Part shown: positions 47,685 to 60,306 of the stretch, piece after piece | Layout: every line of letters starts with the position of its first letter | Position numbering within the stretch: the first letter of the stretch is position 1 | NCBI RefSeq assembly: GCF_040581485.1 | Contig: NC_090129.1 | Location: 730,501 to 794,500, forward strand | Origin: Linepithema humile | Taxonomy: Eukaryota > Arthropoda > Insecta > Hymenoptera > Formicidae | Length of the DNA: 64,000 nt | Reading direction: 5' to 3' | The notes under the pieces: model-generated | The model's database searches: none | What the model saw: only the letters and a program-made list of their open reading frames with translations | Told to the model about the DNA's origin: nothing | Translations under genes and position numbers: made by a program

Positions 47685-50184
47685 ATGAGTATACCGTACG
47701 ATGAGAGCTTAATCTGGATAGTAGTAGCCGGCTTCATAGTGGCGTTCATCCTGGCATTCGGGATCGGCGCCAACGATGTCGCCAACAGCTTCGGGACGAG
47801 CGTCGGCGCCGGGGTGCTCACGATATTCCAAGCCTGCGTCCTGGCGACCTTCTTCGAGATCGCCGGTGCCACACTGATAGGATACAAGGTAGAGGAATTT
47901 CGCCTGCATTCAGTAACGTAAATTTCATTCATTCATTCTCAGGAATGGTTGCGTGATTTTTTTTCTACGCAAGCCATTTAATCGTATGTTGTGGGATTGT
48001 TGGAGCTGGAAAACATTATGGATATATAGTTATTATTTTCCGAAAAAGAGGAAGAAGTTAAAAGCGCATCAAGGAGTCAAGTACTATTAAATTATCGTAA
48101 CGTGAACTTGGTTTTTCTCTTACAGATTTAATAGGCGTGATCCATTCTCTCGGGTTAACAGTTCACTCTTTCAAATTAATTTTACTCTCGTTTATATACT
48201 TCGTAGCTAAAAAATCGCGTGAAATTTGTAAAATAATCCGAACAACGGAACTGAGAGCTTGGCTCGGAAAATTCGTTCTAATCATGATAATATGTCTTCT
48301 ATCCGCGGCAGGTCTCCGACACGATGCGGAAGGGTATACTGGACGTCTCGCTGTACGAGGGCCACGAGAAGGAGTTGATGCTAGGGGCATTGTCCAGTCT
48401 AGCCGGATCCGGTATCTGGCTACTGCTGGCAACCGCGCTACGACTTCCAATTTCCGGTACGCATGCCATTGTTGGTGCTACAGTCGGATTTTCGCTCGTA
48501 TGCCGTGGTACCGCCGGGGTTAGTAGCGCTATGACGCGGTTGCGATGGTGAACGCGCGGACCCGCACGTTAACCCTTGACCCGTTCTGACGTCGCAGGTG
48601 AAATGGACGGCTCTCATAAACATAGCGGCGTCCTGGTTCGCCAGTCCCATACTCAGCGGAGTAGTGTCAGCCGGTATCTTCTGGCTGCTGAGAAAATTCG
48701 TGCTCCACTCCAAGAAGCCGTTCGAACAGGGTCTCTACATTCTCCCCGTAGTGTACGGTCTCACCGTTGCTGTTAATGTTATGTCAATTGCGCTTGATGG
48801 ACCTAAACGTGAGTATCTCGTGGACGATTGAGAGAATATTGTGCCCCCCAATTCCCACCTTGCAATCTTCAAAATCGAATGTTCTATTATTAAAACTACA
48901 CGTAGAGCTCGTTTTTATTTCGTTTTTGCATTTCGATCGATCGAATAAAATAACAAGTATATTAATAACGAAGGATATTCTATTATTATTATATAATTTA
49001 GACTAGTTGTAGTTTCAATTAATATAAAAAAAATTATATAAATTACGCCAAGCAGATTACAGTCGTTGATATTACGAATATTTTTTTCTCCTCAGGCAAG
49101 ATATTTTTTTATAATTTTTAGTATTAATGCTGGATCAATTGCCGTGGTGGGGCAGCCTGATATCCGCGCTAGTATTAGGCACGATTGTCGGGTTGATCGT
49201 GTACGTGTTCGTGGTGCCGTGGCAGAGGGCGAAGATATTGCTGGATATGGCGAGCAACGACGACGCGATGGCCGCGCACTTCAACAATTGTCAGGACAAG
49301 AAGGAGACGACGGCGCTGTCGGTGATCTCGGAGGCTCCCAGCAGCAGCAGCAACGGCAATGCGAGGTCCGAGCTGACGGTGACTACGCCGCAGCTGCGCG
49401 GCAACAGCAGCGAGAGCCCGTTGCTGATGGTCGCGCAGGCGGACGCGGAGAACGCGCAGATGGAGGCGATGATGCGCGAGGAGCAGCCGGAAGTGTCGAG
49501 GCTGTTCGCCTTTCTGCAAGTGCTCACCGCGATGTTCGGCAGCTTCGCGCACGGCGGCAACGACGTGAGCAACGCGATCGGACCGCTGATAGCGCTCTGG
49601 GCGGTTTACGCCGAGGGCTCGGCGCGGCAGGAGGCTGAGACGCCTATATTTTTATTGTTGTTCGGCGGCCTAGGTATTTCCACGGGACTGTGGGTATGGG
49701 GACGCAGGGTGATAAGGACCCTCGGCCAGGACCTTGCGCGCATCACTCCGACATCTGGATTCACCATAGAGGTACATGGAGAAAGATGCTTGTGGCGATT
49801 GTTTTTGCGAGAAATTTCAAAATTTATATACAACTTTTATGAACGAGAAGATTAATTTTTCAATTCTTTTCCTCGAAAATGCTTGCTTTCGAAAATAACG
49901 CCGAGTTTAAATGTACAATTTCGGTGCGTAACTTGTAACTTGTTTGATTTTAGGTGGGAGCCGCGGTGACGGTTTTGCTGGCGAGTAAAGTTGGCTTGCC
50001 CGTGTCGACGACACACTGCAAAGTGGGATCGGTGGTGTGCGTGGGCTGGGTCTCCAGCGGCGGCGAGGGAGTCTCGTGGAGGCTCTTTCGCAATATTGCG
50101 TTCGCCTGGGTGATCACCGTGCCGGTGACCGGCTGCCTGTCCGCCGGCTGGATGGCCATTTTCCGCGAGACGATTAGTTTGTGA
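47685..50184 (+). CDS. Sodium-dependent phosphate transporter, PiT/SLC20 family
   Basis: Multi-pass plasma-membrane Na+/phosphate symporter. Exons: 47685-47888, 48312-48518, 48598-48808, 49122-49771, 49954-50184; 500 aa. The family's two inverted signature repeats are both present: FGIGANDVANSFGT near residue 26, and AHGGNDVSNAIGPLIALW in exon 4. Matching halves also appear as LPISGTHAIVGATVGFSLV and LPVSTTHCKVGSVVCVGW. About ten hydrophobic segments surround a hydrophilic central loop (about residues 275-355), which is much shorter than in human SLC20A1/2 (about 650-680 aa). The protein ends shortly after the last membrane segment. Which PiT paralogue it is cannot be said. Confidence 0.95.
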
Positions 50185-50560
50185 TTCCTCGCACAGTCGC
50201 GGCCGAGAGGTTTTAGACGCGCAAGAAAATACCATCCAAATAACTACTGTTGTCAATAAGTTCTGAACAAATAAATGGTCGAACAGAAAACACTCGTCTG
50301 CTTCGTAGTCGCCTGCTTCTCCTCTCAAGTCCACTCGAAAAAACAATCCTGAAGGGAATATCCCGGGTATTTTTCTGCCGGTGGACCGATTTGCACGGCG
50401 ATACGGAGGTTAAATCGATACAGGGGAGTTGTGCGTTGTTATAGAGATACGTTCAAACAAAGTCTCGTGGCGAGCGAGCTGAATCGACATAGCGACATAG
50501 CGGACATGCCGGCGCCGGAAGACTCACTGTCAGCCGCAACGTGACACTTCGGACGTCGGT
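50185..50560. other. SLC20 3' UTR / EFHC1 promoter
   Basis: Short same-strand spacer. AATAAA near 50269 could end the transporter mRNA. I looked for an X-box before EFHC1; only a poor partial match, GTTGTTAT near 50435, is present. Confidence 0.45.
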
Positions 50561-53318
50561 ATGGCGAGTCTGCCCCTTTTACCGGGCTACACTTTTCGGG
50601 ATGTTAGCGTGAGTGCCCGAATAATTATACGCCGCCGTAATTAAGCTCTTTTTTTTACTTTCGCGTTTCGAGAGAATTATATTATTTAGGGAAACGCGTG
50701 GGCTATCAATCTTCTATACCTCGCGGGATGTGTGCTTTAAATTGGTATTCTTGTAAACTGATAGGGAATATACTTGAACTTTTCATCGTTTCATAAGGTC
50801 AAGGATTATAAATTGCCGCACAAGCTCGACGTTTTCAATGGCTTTCCTGTAGTGCGCGACGCCAATTACGGTATCGGCAGGAGACCGACGGACGCAGCGT
50901 CCGTTCGATACGCCGAAGCTCCGGATTCTGTGGAGTGAGTGATACAGAGCTGTATTGATTATTAAAAAAAAAATATCATTATTTTTCGTCGCACGCCGGT
51001 GTCGATTACAGCGATATGCGTATGACGTGTTGATTAAAATTATTAGAATCAAATTAAAAGAATTATTTATACGCAATTTTAATTCTATACATAAAATATA
51101 ATATGTATTGTTATTTTATTGATACATGCGTACACAGGATATCATATTGCATTATTGAATCAAGTATGGAATTTATTCTAGTTTTTCGTCACTGTTCATT
51201 TATTCATTCACAGGTACGATTCATCGTTGACTTACGGCCGGGTGCCTCGTTACGCGTATCGGCAATTCCTGCCGCATTACGCGTTGTTCGCGCAAAAGTC
51301 CCTTCGCTTTAAGGCATTCTTTCGTCAAAAAGTGTTCAACTCCCCGGACGAGCACTATCGCGTCCGCCACGTGAACATCGTCTACTATTTAGAGGACGAT
51401 ACTATCTGCGTGATCGAGCCCGTGGTGGAAAACGCCGGTCTCCAGCAGGGCAAGCTGGTGAAGCGTGACAGAATCCCGAAGAACGCCAAGGGTGACCTGT
51501 TCATCTGGAAGGACTTGAACGTCGGAATCGATGTGTGTACGTTATCGTTAAAGATGAGGAAAAAATGTCACATATACAATACCTGCTGTTTAAAAATTTA
51601 TCAAACTTTCATCACCAATATATTTCTGGTTTAATTAAAATATAATTAAATTCTTTTTCTAACAAAATCAGATAATAAATAGTATCGCTCTTTTATGTCG
51701 CACGATGAAATTAATTTATATTATTCTGAAAAATAATATGCATAGCATCAAATGAGTATTAAAATTATTAGAATTAAATTAGATAGCGTGAGACGATCTA
51801 TGATTTAACAGAGCGCGTTTCTCGCTAGGCATTTACGGCGTGGTTTATCGCATCGTCGACTGCGATCCGTTCACCCGGGAGTTCCTCACGAGCCAAGGTA
51901 TCGACGTCGGTGAGAGCGAGAGCCTGCCGGCGGATTCTTACGCGTTGCAGCGCGACGACAAGCGCAGGATGCGAGCGGTCGCGCGATCGACGGCGGACGA
52001 CGCCCGACGGCGCTTCCTGGAGTACGACGGCATGGTGCTGTCGTTCGACGCTACGTGGAACGGCGATCGCTATCGGCTGATGTACTTTCTCACGGACGAT
52101 ACCGTGGCGATCCGCGAGATCCACGCGCCCAACGACGGCAAGGATCCCGTGGTGATGCTGCTCCGGCGGATGCGCGTGCCCAAGGACTGGCAGAGTCTCC
52201 CGTCCTGGCATCCGAGCATCTACATGGAATACGGCGATCCCGAAATCGTCGAGTATTACACGCCGCGAGATTTCAAGGTGACATTATCGCCGCTGCTTTG
52301 CGGACGCGATGCGTTTACGCTCCGATCAAATACAAAGTCAACAAAATTCGCGAACAATAAGACAATGTAATTCGATCGTTTTTCAATTGTTGCTCGCATA
52401 TCGCAGGCTCTTCCCAAACTCAGTCGTCCCGCGAGACTCGGGCGCTTGGATTCAACAGACTTCTCATAAATCGACTGAGGTTCACAAAAGAGCTGGCGAC
52501 ACGCGCTTATTGTTCTCGCAATTTGTTTTCAGGTGGGCGAAACGATCCTCGTATTCGGCCGACGCTTTCTCCTGCACGACTGCGACTCTTTCACGCGCAA
52601 GTACTACTCCGATATGCTGGGAACACCGCAATCACCGGCGATTCCGCTTCCCTCGCGGACGGAGAGACCGACGCCGTCGACGAAATACGCGACGCAGCCG
52701 CCGCCGCCGCCGCACATAAAATTCGGCAGCCCCGAGGACACGTACGCCAGCTGTCTCTCGTTTCTGCCGAAGCCGCCGAAGAAGAACGTCATTCGTCAGC
52801 TGGTGAACTTCCCGAAGAAGCTGCGCTACTCGGCGCGAATGGACGCGGCGCATCCGGAGGACGAGGACCGCGAGTTCGTGCTGGAGTACAGGCTGAGCGA
52901 CGGCGCCATGCAGATCAACGAAATCGAGAAGCGCAATTCCGGGCGGCGCGAGGGCTGCTTCCTGTCCGCGAGGCTGATCCCGAAGCCGTGCAGCGCGGAT
53001 AAGGACGATCCGGAGTACTACACGCCGCAGGACATCTTCATCGGCGCGCGCGTCAACGCGTTCAATCATCGCTTCGTCGTCACCGGCGCCGATCTGTTCG
53101 TGTACCGCTACGTCGAAGCGAACGCCGACAAGTTTTGCGAAGAGGTGCGCGCGAATCTGCGCAATTATTTTCTGCAGCAGGGCGTGCTGCAGGACGACGT
53201 TGACGTCGAAGCTGGAAAGATACAAGAGGCGAGGGATGAACGGATGCTCTTGGCAGATGACGCGGAAATCAACGACGTTGACGCGAGAAAATGTGCTGAG
53301 GAAGAATTAACGGCTTAG
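50561..53318 (+). CDS. Efhc1: EF-hand domain-containing protein 1-like (three DM10 domains)
   Basis: Axonemal microtubule inner protein (Chlamydomonas RIB72 family) that binds doublet microtubules of motile cilia and sperm. Exons: 50561-50608, 50798-50934, 51214-51536, 51829-52277, 52533-53318; 580 aa. The first exon, MASLPLLPGYTFRDVS, matches the conserved FLPGTSFKD start of the family. DM10-1 is about residues 90-200 (VNIVYYLEDDTICVIEPVVEN, IPKNAKGD, IVDCDPFTREFL), DM10-2 about 235-350 (YFLTDDTVAIREIH, YYTPRDFKVG, HDCDSFTRKYY) and DM10-3 about 408-520. The linker between DM10-2 and DM10-3 has a Pro run. After DM10-3 there are only about 60 acidic residues and no EF-hand loop, so despite the family name the calcium-binding part is missing. 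Confidence 0.93.
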
Positions 53319-54929
53319 TTAATCGATCGAATCGGCATTAATCGGCATTAAATCGCTTTCCTAAATCGATTTGACCTGCGTCGTCCGCTGATAAATTTCG
53401 CTGAGCAACTTCTAGTTTCTCATCGAGATGCCTTATGCAGAGCAATTCTGAATAATATTGACAAACCTCGCCGGTGAATCCTTGACAGAATTACGGAATC
53501 AATTTCTCTTAATCGAAAACGTCAAACTGTCAACGATTTTTAAGTCGCTTGCGATTGTAGAAAAGTCAAAATAATCAGTCAGAGAAATTGTCAGAGAAAT
53601 ACAAAAACTTATTTTTTATACGCGCTTTAAGAAAATTTCAAGCAAGGATCTCACAATCTCGAAACGTCACAAAAGATTGGCATTTTAACTTGACAGAGAA
53701 ATCCACTCTTTATCAACTGAGCAAAGGATTCGCGCGCAAAGTTCATTTATATTATTCCTTATTATCGGTCTGCATAACGGTTGCCGCCGTTGCCAAGGAT
53801 GTATCATACAGTGAAAGAAGCAGAGAACGGAGATGCATTTAACAATAAGAATCATATCTCATGAAATGTCATCAAATGGTACAATAATAATAATAATCGT
53901 CGTCATCGTGTACATTACAGTAGATTAATTGCAGTATTATTTTTCACTTCTCGCTATATTACTCTCAATTCATTTCTCTCTCTCTCTCTGCAAGTCCATG
54001 AATAATATAATAATAATAGGTGATATATTTTTTTTTTCGCAATACAGATATAGATTACGCGCTAAAATAAACGCCAATATAATTTTTTTTTTTTATAATT
54101 CATTTCGTGAAGCATGATGGGTTATAAATACAACTGAGAACGTTGTATGTAACAAGCCCCTGCACCTTATTAACAATTAAGGGGGGATTCGACCCTTCTG
54201 TATAGCTGCAGGCACCAGATTAAATGTTCATTGGTGTTTAAAACGATATAACCGATCCAAATGACACTTGCTTACAATATAGTGTTCTCGTATAGATTTT
54301 TTTTCCATTTTCAACAAAAGTTTAAGCATTTTACAAGGATTAGTCCACATATTACAGTCCCTTATCTTTTTTTCCTCTCTTCAATACCGCGCCTCGCTTC
54401 TTCCCCTCTCTCTCTCTCTCTCTTCCCTTCTCAACCTCTTTCTTTCTTTCTTTTTTTCTTTTTCTCTCTCTCTCTCTTCATTTCTATCTTCTGTTTTGCG
54501 ATTTGTACGTTTAAGAAACACCTTCGATGAATAGCACGCAACACCACACTATATCGCTTTATAACCGTCGGTGAGTTTAGCCAAATATCCTTCGAAATAG
54601 TGTATCGACCTCCTCATTCCTTCTCATCCTTCTCCTTTTCCTCCTCATAATAGTTGCGGTTACATATTATTTTACGATGATGCCGACGTGACGCTAGTGT
54701 TATCTCATTATCGGATTAATCATTTTGAACGAAAGGACAACGCGCGGCCGAGGTGGACGACGAGTGTTGCTCGCTCACGGGGAGTCAAGAGGAGCCCATT
54801 GTGGATCCGGGAAAGCAAAGGTAAGTGGTAGGACGTGATAATTAGTCGCAACGTGCCTCCTTTACGTCGATCACTTCCGTCAATGGCTCTGCGTCTCAGC
54901 GCTAGGTATCGTCACAGCAATATCCAGCG
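53319..54929. other. Convergent 3' UTRs of EFHC1 and YTHDF
   Basis: 1.6 kb between converging stop codons. The EFHC1 side is unique sequence. From about 53870 the sequence looks like the YTHDF 3' UTR: AT-rich with a CT-rich tract at 54401-54480 (GA-rich in the YTHDF mRNA). No gene supported. Confidence 0.55.
54401..54480. repeat. CT-rich low-complexity tract
   Basis: CTCTCTCT and TTTCTTTC runs over about 80 bases, inside the probable YTHDF 3' UTR. Confidence 0.85.
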
Positions 54930-55775
54930 CTACTGGCGCGGCGGACCTCCCCTGCCACCGCGACTACCGCGTTCCTGCAACGAACATAACATTGGTCTCC
55001 GCCGGGGAATCATTTTGCGAAGATGATTTTCTTATCGCAAGCGCGAGTGAGATTGGAGAGAGATCGTTTACCTTGCGCTGATGCATATGAGGTTGATGAC
55101 CGTGCTGATGATGATCCCTGGACATGTCGACGGCGTGTCCACGGTTCCTGTGATTGGACGAGGAATGGTGATGCTGGATGACGCTGCTCGGTGCCTTCCG
55201 CTGATCCTCCTCGGCCTGCCGGCGCTCGTAATGCCCGAAGTCGTCGAAGATGCTGGTGGAGTGACGGTAGGTGTGCAGTATGCGCAGCACCGTCACGCCC
55301 TTCGCATGCGGCACCTCCTGAGCGTCCCGCGAGTTCGTCACCGGCTTATTCTCGTTATTCTCGAGCTTGATGTGCCGCAGTTGCACGTTAGGAACATCCT
55401 TCACGTATATCCAACGGACGCGAAACTGGCCCTTCCACTTGTCCTGGGACCAGACACTACTGTTGCACTGATAGTCAACGGGGGAGACCATCTGCGCCAT
55501 GCCGCAAAAGTGGCCGGACCCGTTGACGGAGAAGAATAGATAGAGGGGCGCACCCTCGCGACTCGCCTCGCGGTAAGCCTGATCCAGCCGCTTGTTCCCG
55601 TGCTCCGTGCTGCACCAGATCTCGTACTTAATCGACCGATGGATATCGTCCTCCGAGTAAGACTTGATCACGAAGAACCTGGCGCCGGGCGCGGTCTGAT
55701 CGAATTCTACGGGGTTGTAGTCGTTCTTCACCTTAAGTTCGTCGAGGACAGGATGCGACTGATTACTCGGGGTAA

Positions 55776-55807
<32 letters not shown>

Positions 55808-57797
55808 TGGGATTGCTGTTGATGCTGTTGATGCTGCTGTTGCTGCGATTGCTGATGCTGATGCTGAGGTTGATGATGCTGTGGCGGCTGATGCTGCTGC
55901 GATTGCGGCGGCATGTGTATTTGCGTTTGGGACTGTGGCACCGATTGCACCGCCGTCGGCGTCGTCGCTCCGACGGACGGCTGCCTGTTCCAGCACGGCT
56001 GCGGCGGCTGTTGCTGCGGCCGTTGCTGCCTCTGGACGGGCGGCGGTGGCGGAATCGGCGGTTGCACTTGCGGCGGCGGCGGTGCCGTAGGCGGCGGCGG
56101 TGCGGAAGACTTGCCCTCGCCCCACGTCCCGATGTCCATGTTATGCTTGCCGGGTACGATCGGCGGCGGCGGCATTCCCGCCTTCTTCTTCATCCCCTGC
56201 GTGGACGAGAGCGGCGGCACTGGTTTCGCCGGCTGGCTCGCCACGCTCGCCCAAGTGATCTTTCGCGGTTCCTTCGGCTCCGGCTTGATCTGCTGCGCCG
56301 TACTTTGCTGCGGATGCTGCTGATCTTGCCGCGGTAGCTCGCCACCACCACCTCCACCACCGCCGCCCCCGCCAATCGACAGACCCTGCACACCCTGCTC
56401 GATGGTCTTGATCTCGCCAGCGCCGCTCGCCGCCGGATTGCCATAACTCTCGTTCCCGCGTGGCGGCTGATAGTAATCCTCGTACTTGGTCCTTCTCGGT
56501 GTGCCCCACGCGCTAAAGTCGCCGTTGCCGTGGAAGTAGTTGAACGGCGGCTGGCCGAACGCGCTGAAGCCACCGCCGGCCGCTGAGGCCGAGAACATGC
56601 CGTCCATGCCATACGCATCGTGGCTTATTTGACCGCCGTAGCCGGATAGAAAGGCGACCGGATCAGTGCCGTTCGACCACGTACCGTCGCCGGCGCCAAA
56701 GGTCTGATAAGGGAACGTACTGCCGGCATAGTACGGACTGTACGGATCGCCGGTGCCGATCGGATAGCTCGAGTGGTGCTGAGCGCTGTTGCCGCCTCGC
56801 CACGAGTCGAAGCCGGTGTCCTCGCCAGCGGCATGCTCCGTCTGCTGTTGCTGCTGGTGTTCCTTGGGACCATTACTCACTGTCCGAAACATAACTGCAT
56901 TTACTCAGCATTCAGAGACATGTGTCGCGGTTACGCGCACACCTTAAAACCAGCAGCCGGGGAATCATTAAGGAGCATTATTAACGTTATGCGTTACGTT
57001 TCGAGGTGAATGTAAGCTCACATTGTGTGGATACTAAAACAGTACATTAAAATAAGAATTTACAGCTCTTTATTGTCATCTCTTATAATTCAAGTTACAT
57101 TTATGTATACAAGTAAAATTCTTTTTCATTACCTTCATTCAAGGTACATTTACGAATAGGATCAACTGAACCAAGTTTCAAATTTGCTAGAATGACAAAT
57201 CAATGCGAGTTCTACATAGATTTAGATTGCTTTCAAGGTGCAAAAATCTTTCTGTTCCAGTCTGAAGAACATTGAAGCCAGCTCCAATTTCTTTGTTACG
57301 CAGATACAAGTCGCTTTCTTCAGACTGTTTTTTGTTCAATGTGTACGCACAACTATTTCTCCAAGCATCCAACTGTTATCAATTGCAGTGTTATTCTCTG
57401 ATAAAGGAGCTCACTCTTTGTTGTTCTTCATTCAACACATTCCTACTAAAAAGCTTAGACATCAAATACACAGCGAGAGAAAGACAAAAAGAAATTTGTC
57501 AGCAACGTTGCTGGCAAAGTACTCACCTTGATTGCCGGTTTGTCCTTTCATCCGCTGCATGCCGTCGCATGAAAAAACATACAAAATTTAGAGAAGGGCC
57601 AGTCTTCGGCGGCGTGACGACAATACGGATGGAAGGAGAGAGAGAGGGGAGGAGAGGCACGAGAGAGAGGAAGTATGTGTCAGTGTCTGCTCTGTGTACA
57701 GCGGCAGAGCGGCAACGGCAAACGGCACGATGTGTAGAGCGCGTCAACACAACACACTGACCTGGTTTGAGACAGCACCTGCCAATCCGCTTGACAT
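54930..57797 (-). CDS. Ythdf: YTH domain family protein (m6A reader)
   Basis: Cytoplasmic reader of N6-methyladenosine in mRNA. My reverse-strand model: 57797-57762, 57554-57527, 56879-55072, 54974-54930; 638 aa. The two tiny 5' exons give MSSGLAGAVSNQ then RMKGQTGNQ, matching the SxxDQRMKGQ start of YTHDF proteins, and join in phase to VSNGPKEH. The middle is low-complexity: Gly/Tyr-rich, Pro-rich and Gln/His-rich, with a CAG-type repeat at 55776-55807. The YTH domain lies at about residues 410-570 (RFFVIKSYSEDDIHRSIKYE, with cage tryptophans in EIWCST and VWSQDKWKGQF). The last exon encodes ERGSRGGRGGPPRQ, an RGG tail. If that intron is retained, translation instead runs 36 codons to a stop at 54964. 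Confidence 0.93.
55776..55807 (-). repeat. CAG-type repeat encoding polyglutamine in YTHDF
   Basis: Ten or so GCT/TGC units on the forward strand, read as glutamines on the reverse strand, inside a wider Gln/His-rich stretch (about 55730-55920). Such tracts are common in YTHDF prion-like regions and vary in length. Confidence 0.9.
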
Positions 57798-59362
57798 AAC
57801 CTGTGACTCGCGGCGGCTGCCTCGCGTGTCGTCGTCGTCGTCGGCGGCGGGCGTCGAACGACGGCGGCGGCGGCGCCCGTGTCAAGAGAGGACGAGAGCT
57901 GGATTTGTAAAGGATGGTAGGAGTCGGTGAGTCCGCGAAACACCGGCTGATTACGGGAAATCGTCGGTTCACACACCGCAATCGCCCGATTGTTTTCGCC
58001 CGTACGCGCTCTTCACTTCCCTCGTCGCACGTCGCGGCCAGTTAAAACACTCATCCGTCGCGCGCGCGGCTAAAACACTTCCGCGATCTTGCTCTCGTCG
58101 CGTACGGCGCCTGCTGTTCCTCCGCGCGCGCGCCCGACGTCGTCGTCCCGTCAGCGCCGAAAGCAGATCGAGGAGCCTAACCGCGCACCAATTGTCCTCG
58201 GCCCCGCTCACGAGAGTCCCAGGACGGTTCGCTGTTTGCACGTAGCCCCCCGCGATACGACGGGCGAACGAATTCCTCGGCTTCGAGTAATAACTACGTG
58301 ACGTGCACTGACCTCCCGTATTCACTCGCAGGCGTGCCAACTCGCGCCCGGCCAAATGTCACTATTTTTGCTTCGTCCATTAGGGTGTATTCACCCAACT
58401 TGCATAATGCGTAAGTATATGTCTGGACATACTCCTATGTGTTAAACGATCGGCTTTTGGAAATCGGACCCAACTCATGGATCTGATGAGAAAGAAAATT
58501 TAAATATAATGCAGTCATTACATAATAATTTATATTTACATATTAGGAATAAAAATATTGAAGATTCCAAGTAATTTTAATAACAAAAATTTTTTTAAAT
58601 ATAAAAAAATATAGATCATAAAATGGTTTGTCTTATAATGAAATATTTTAAATTACTTAATTTTACACAATGTGTTTACGTGGCAAAATTGAATGATAAC
58701 TTCTTTGATTTTTTTATTAATCATAATATATATATATTAGAGATAAGATTACAACTCTAAATGCTATGGCCATAGAGAAATTTTTTAGAAATTGTTAATT
58801 TAAATAAATATACCGAAGAATAATTGTCATATTACACGATGAAAATATATCATCTTTAATCTGCTATATTAATACTGAGAGAGAAAACAAAAGTTACACA
58901 GATACACTCAATAAATATAATATGTGCGATGATTTGATATCTGTATTGTACGAAAATTAATTTATTAGTCTCCCGCATGCTATTTATATATACATTAACA
59001 ATAATATACATATTGTCAGACCTAACAGAATACATACATATTTCTTAAAATCAAGGGAGACTTATTTCTAATACAGCAAAAACAATGGGTCAATATGCTT
59101 GCATGTTGCTTTGTCTCTAAACAGCATGATAGAAACGTGCACACATGCCTATGTCCTGTATCGCATATGCGTTCACCTTGATTGTGATTGATCTTGTAAG
59201 ATTGTGGTAAAAAGTCTTTGGTTATACTTTCTTACAGCAAGAATGGGCCAAGACGCTGTTTAATAACACGTTTAATAACACGCTCCGCTCTAATGAAACA
59301 ATTATCTCTGAGAAACTTTTCTTTCTTTCTTTTTTTTTCTTTCTTTTTTTTCATCTGGGAAT
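57798..59362. other. YTHDF promoter and MFF 3' UTR
   Basis: 57798-58370 is strongly GC/CpG-rich and is the likely YTHDF promoter and leader; open frames there on both strands are compositional. From about 58400 to 59362 is AT-rich and should include the MFF 3' UTR. No other gene seen. Confidence 0.5.
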
Positions 59363-60306
59363 TCAATTTCTAGTCAACCAGGAGAAAGCTTTCAAAATAA
59401 AGTACGCTACAGTTGCGAAATATAAAAACTTGTCTCTCTGCTGGCGATGCAGCATATCTAATTCAAGCGCCATCACTCTGCGATTCAACTTGCCCACTTG
59501 ACGGCGTAAGTGTTGCACTTCTTCGCTGGGTGCCAGAGACACATCGAGAACATTATAAGCGGGTGTTTGTTCTCTGTATACAAGAGGGAACACTAAATAA
59601 GTAAAATATTCTGCACAAAAAGTTTCTAATAGTGTAAAAGTCTGTACCTGACATGTCTCGTTATCTGTGTTTCCGAATTATACGTCTTAGGTGCAACATT
59701 CACTGAGTTTAGAACTTCATTAGAATGCGCAGCAGGTTCCTCTTCATCCACTGCCGGAAAATAATGATTATCCAAAGTCAAAATTCTCGGAGGAGTCTGT
59801 GGATAAAGATAAGCATTTAATGACAAATTTGCAATCTGCTATTTTCTCAATATGTTACCTGCACTCTGACTATAGCAGGCTCAGTACGCATTACGGCATT
59901 TTCTAAAACAATTTCTGGTGGTGGTGCCTTGGTTCCGACATGTTGCTCTTGTCCTGTATAATAATAAATTTATACAAGATTATTTTATTAAATAAAAAAT
60001 GCGATAAGATCATAAAGTACTTGCTTATAAAAATAAAAAATAATCCATTTAAAATTGCATCATATAATGTAAAATCTTACCAACAACGAGAATCCTGTCT
60101 GGTACATGCATATCAAATTTATCCATAGCTGATACTTGATTCCACATTGGCCTACTCTTAACAGTAATATCCTCCTCTGTATAATCGCTATTTACACGAA
60201 TGCTTCTGGGAACTTGCATCCGTTGATTGATATCCACAGAAAAGTTTGGATCATAAAAGCCATCTATTTCACCATTAAAATGTGTAGGACTATGCGTTTT
60301 TGACAT
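59363..60306 (-). CDS. Tango11: Mitochondrial fission factor (MFF/Tango11)
   Basis: Tail-anchored outer-membrane receptor of mitochondria and peroxisomes that recruits the dynamin Drp1. Reverse-strand exons: 60306-60081, 59953-59859, 59796-59648, 59573-59363; 226 aa. The N-terminal Drp1-binding region is present (YDPNFSVDINQRMQVPRSIRV, near residues 18-40, cited in part). There follow MHVPDRILVVGQ and TPPRILTLDNHYFP, the family repeats around the second exon junctions. A heptad-like helix (EEVQHLRRQVGKLNRRVMAL, about 165-195) leads to a C-terminal membrane anchor (FLYFATVAYFILKAFSWL) with a short tail TRN. Start is the first ATG of the conserved exon. Divergent from DNA polymerase alpha. Confidence 0.93.

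Noticed and set aside
55081..56337. Long forward frames opposite YTHDF
   Set aside because: Leu/Arg-rich antisense shadows of Gln-, Pro- and Gly-rich YTHDF coding sequence.
57187..57760. Open frames on both strands in YTHDF intron 2
   Set aside because: They overlap each other and the short YTHDF exon, show no known domain and have no phased splice partners.
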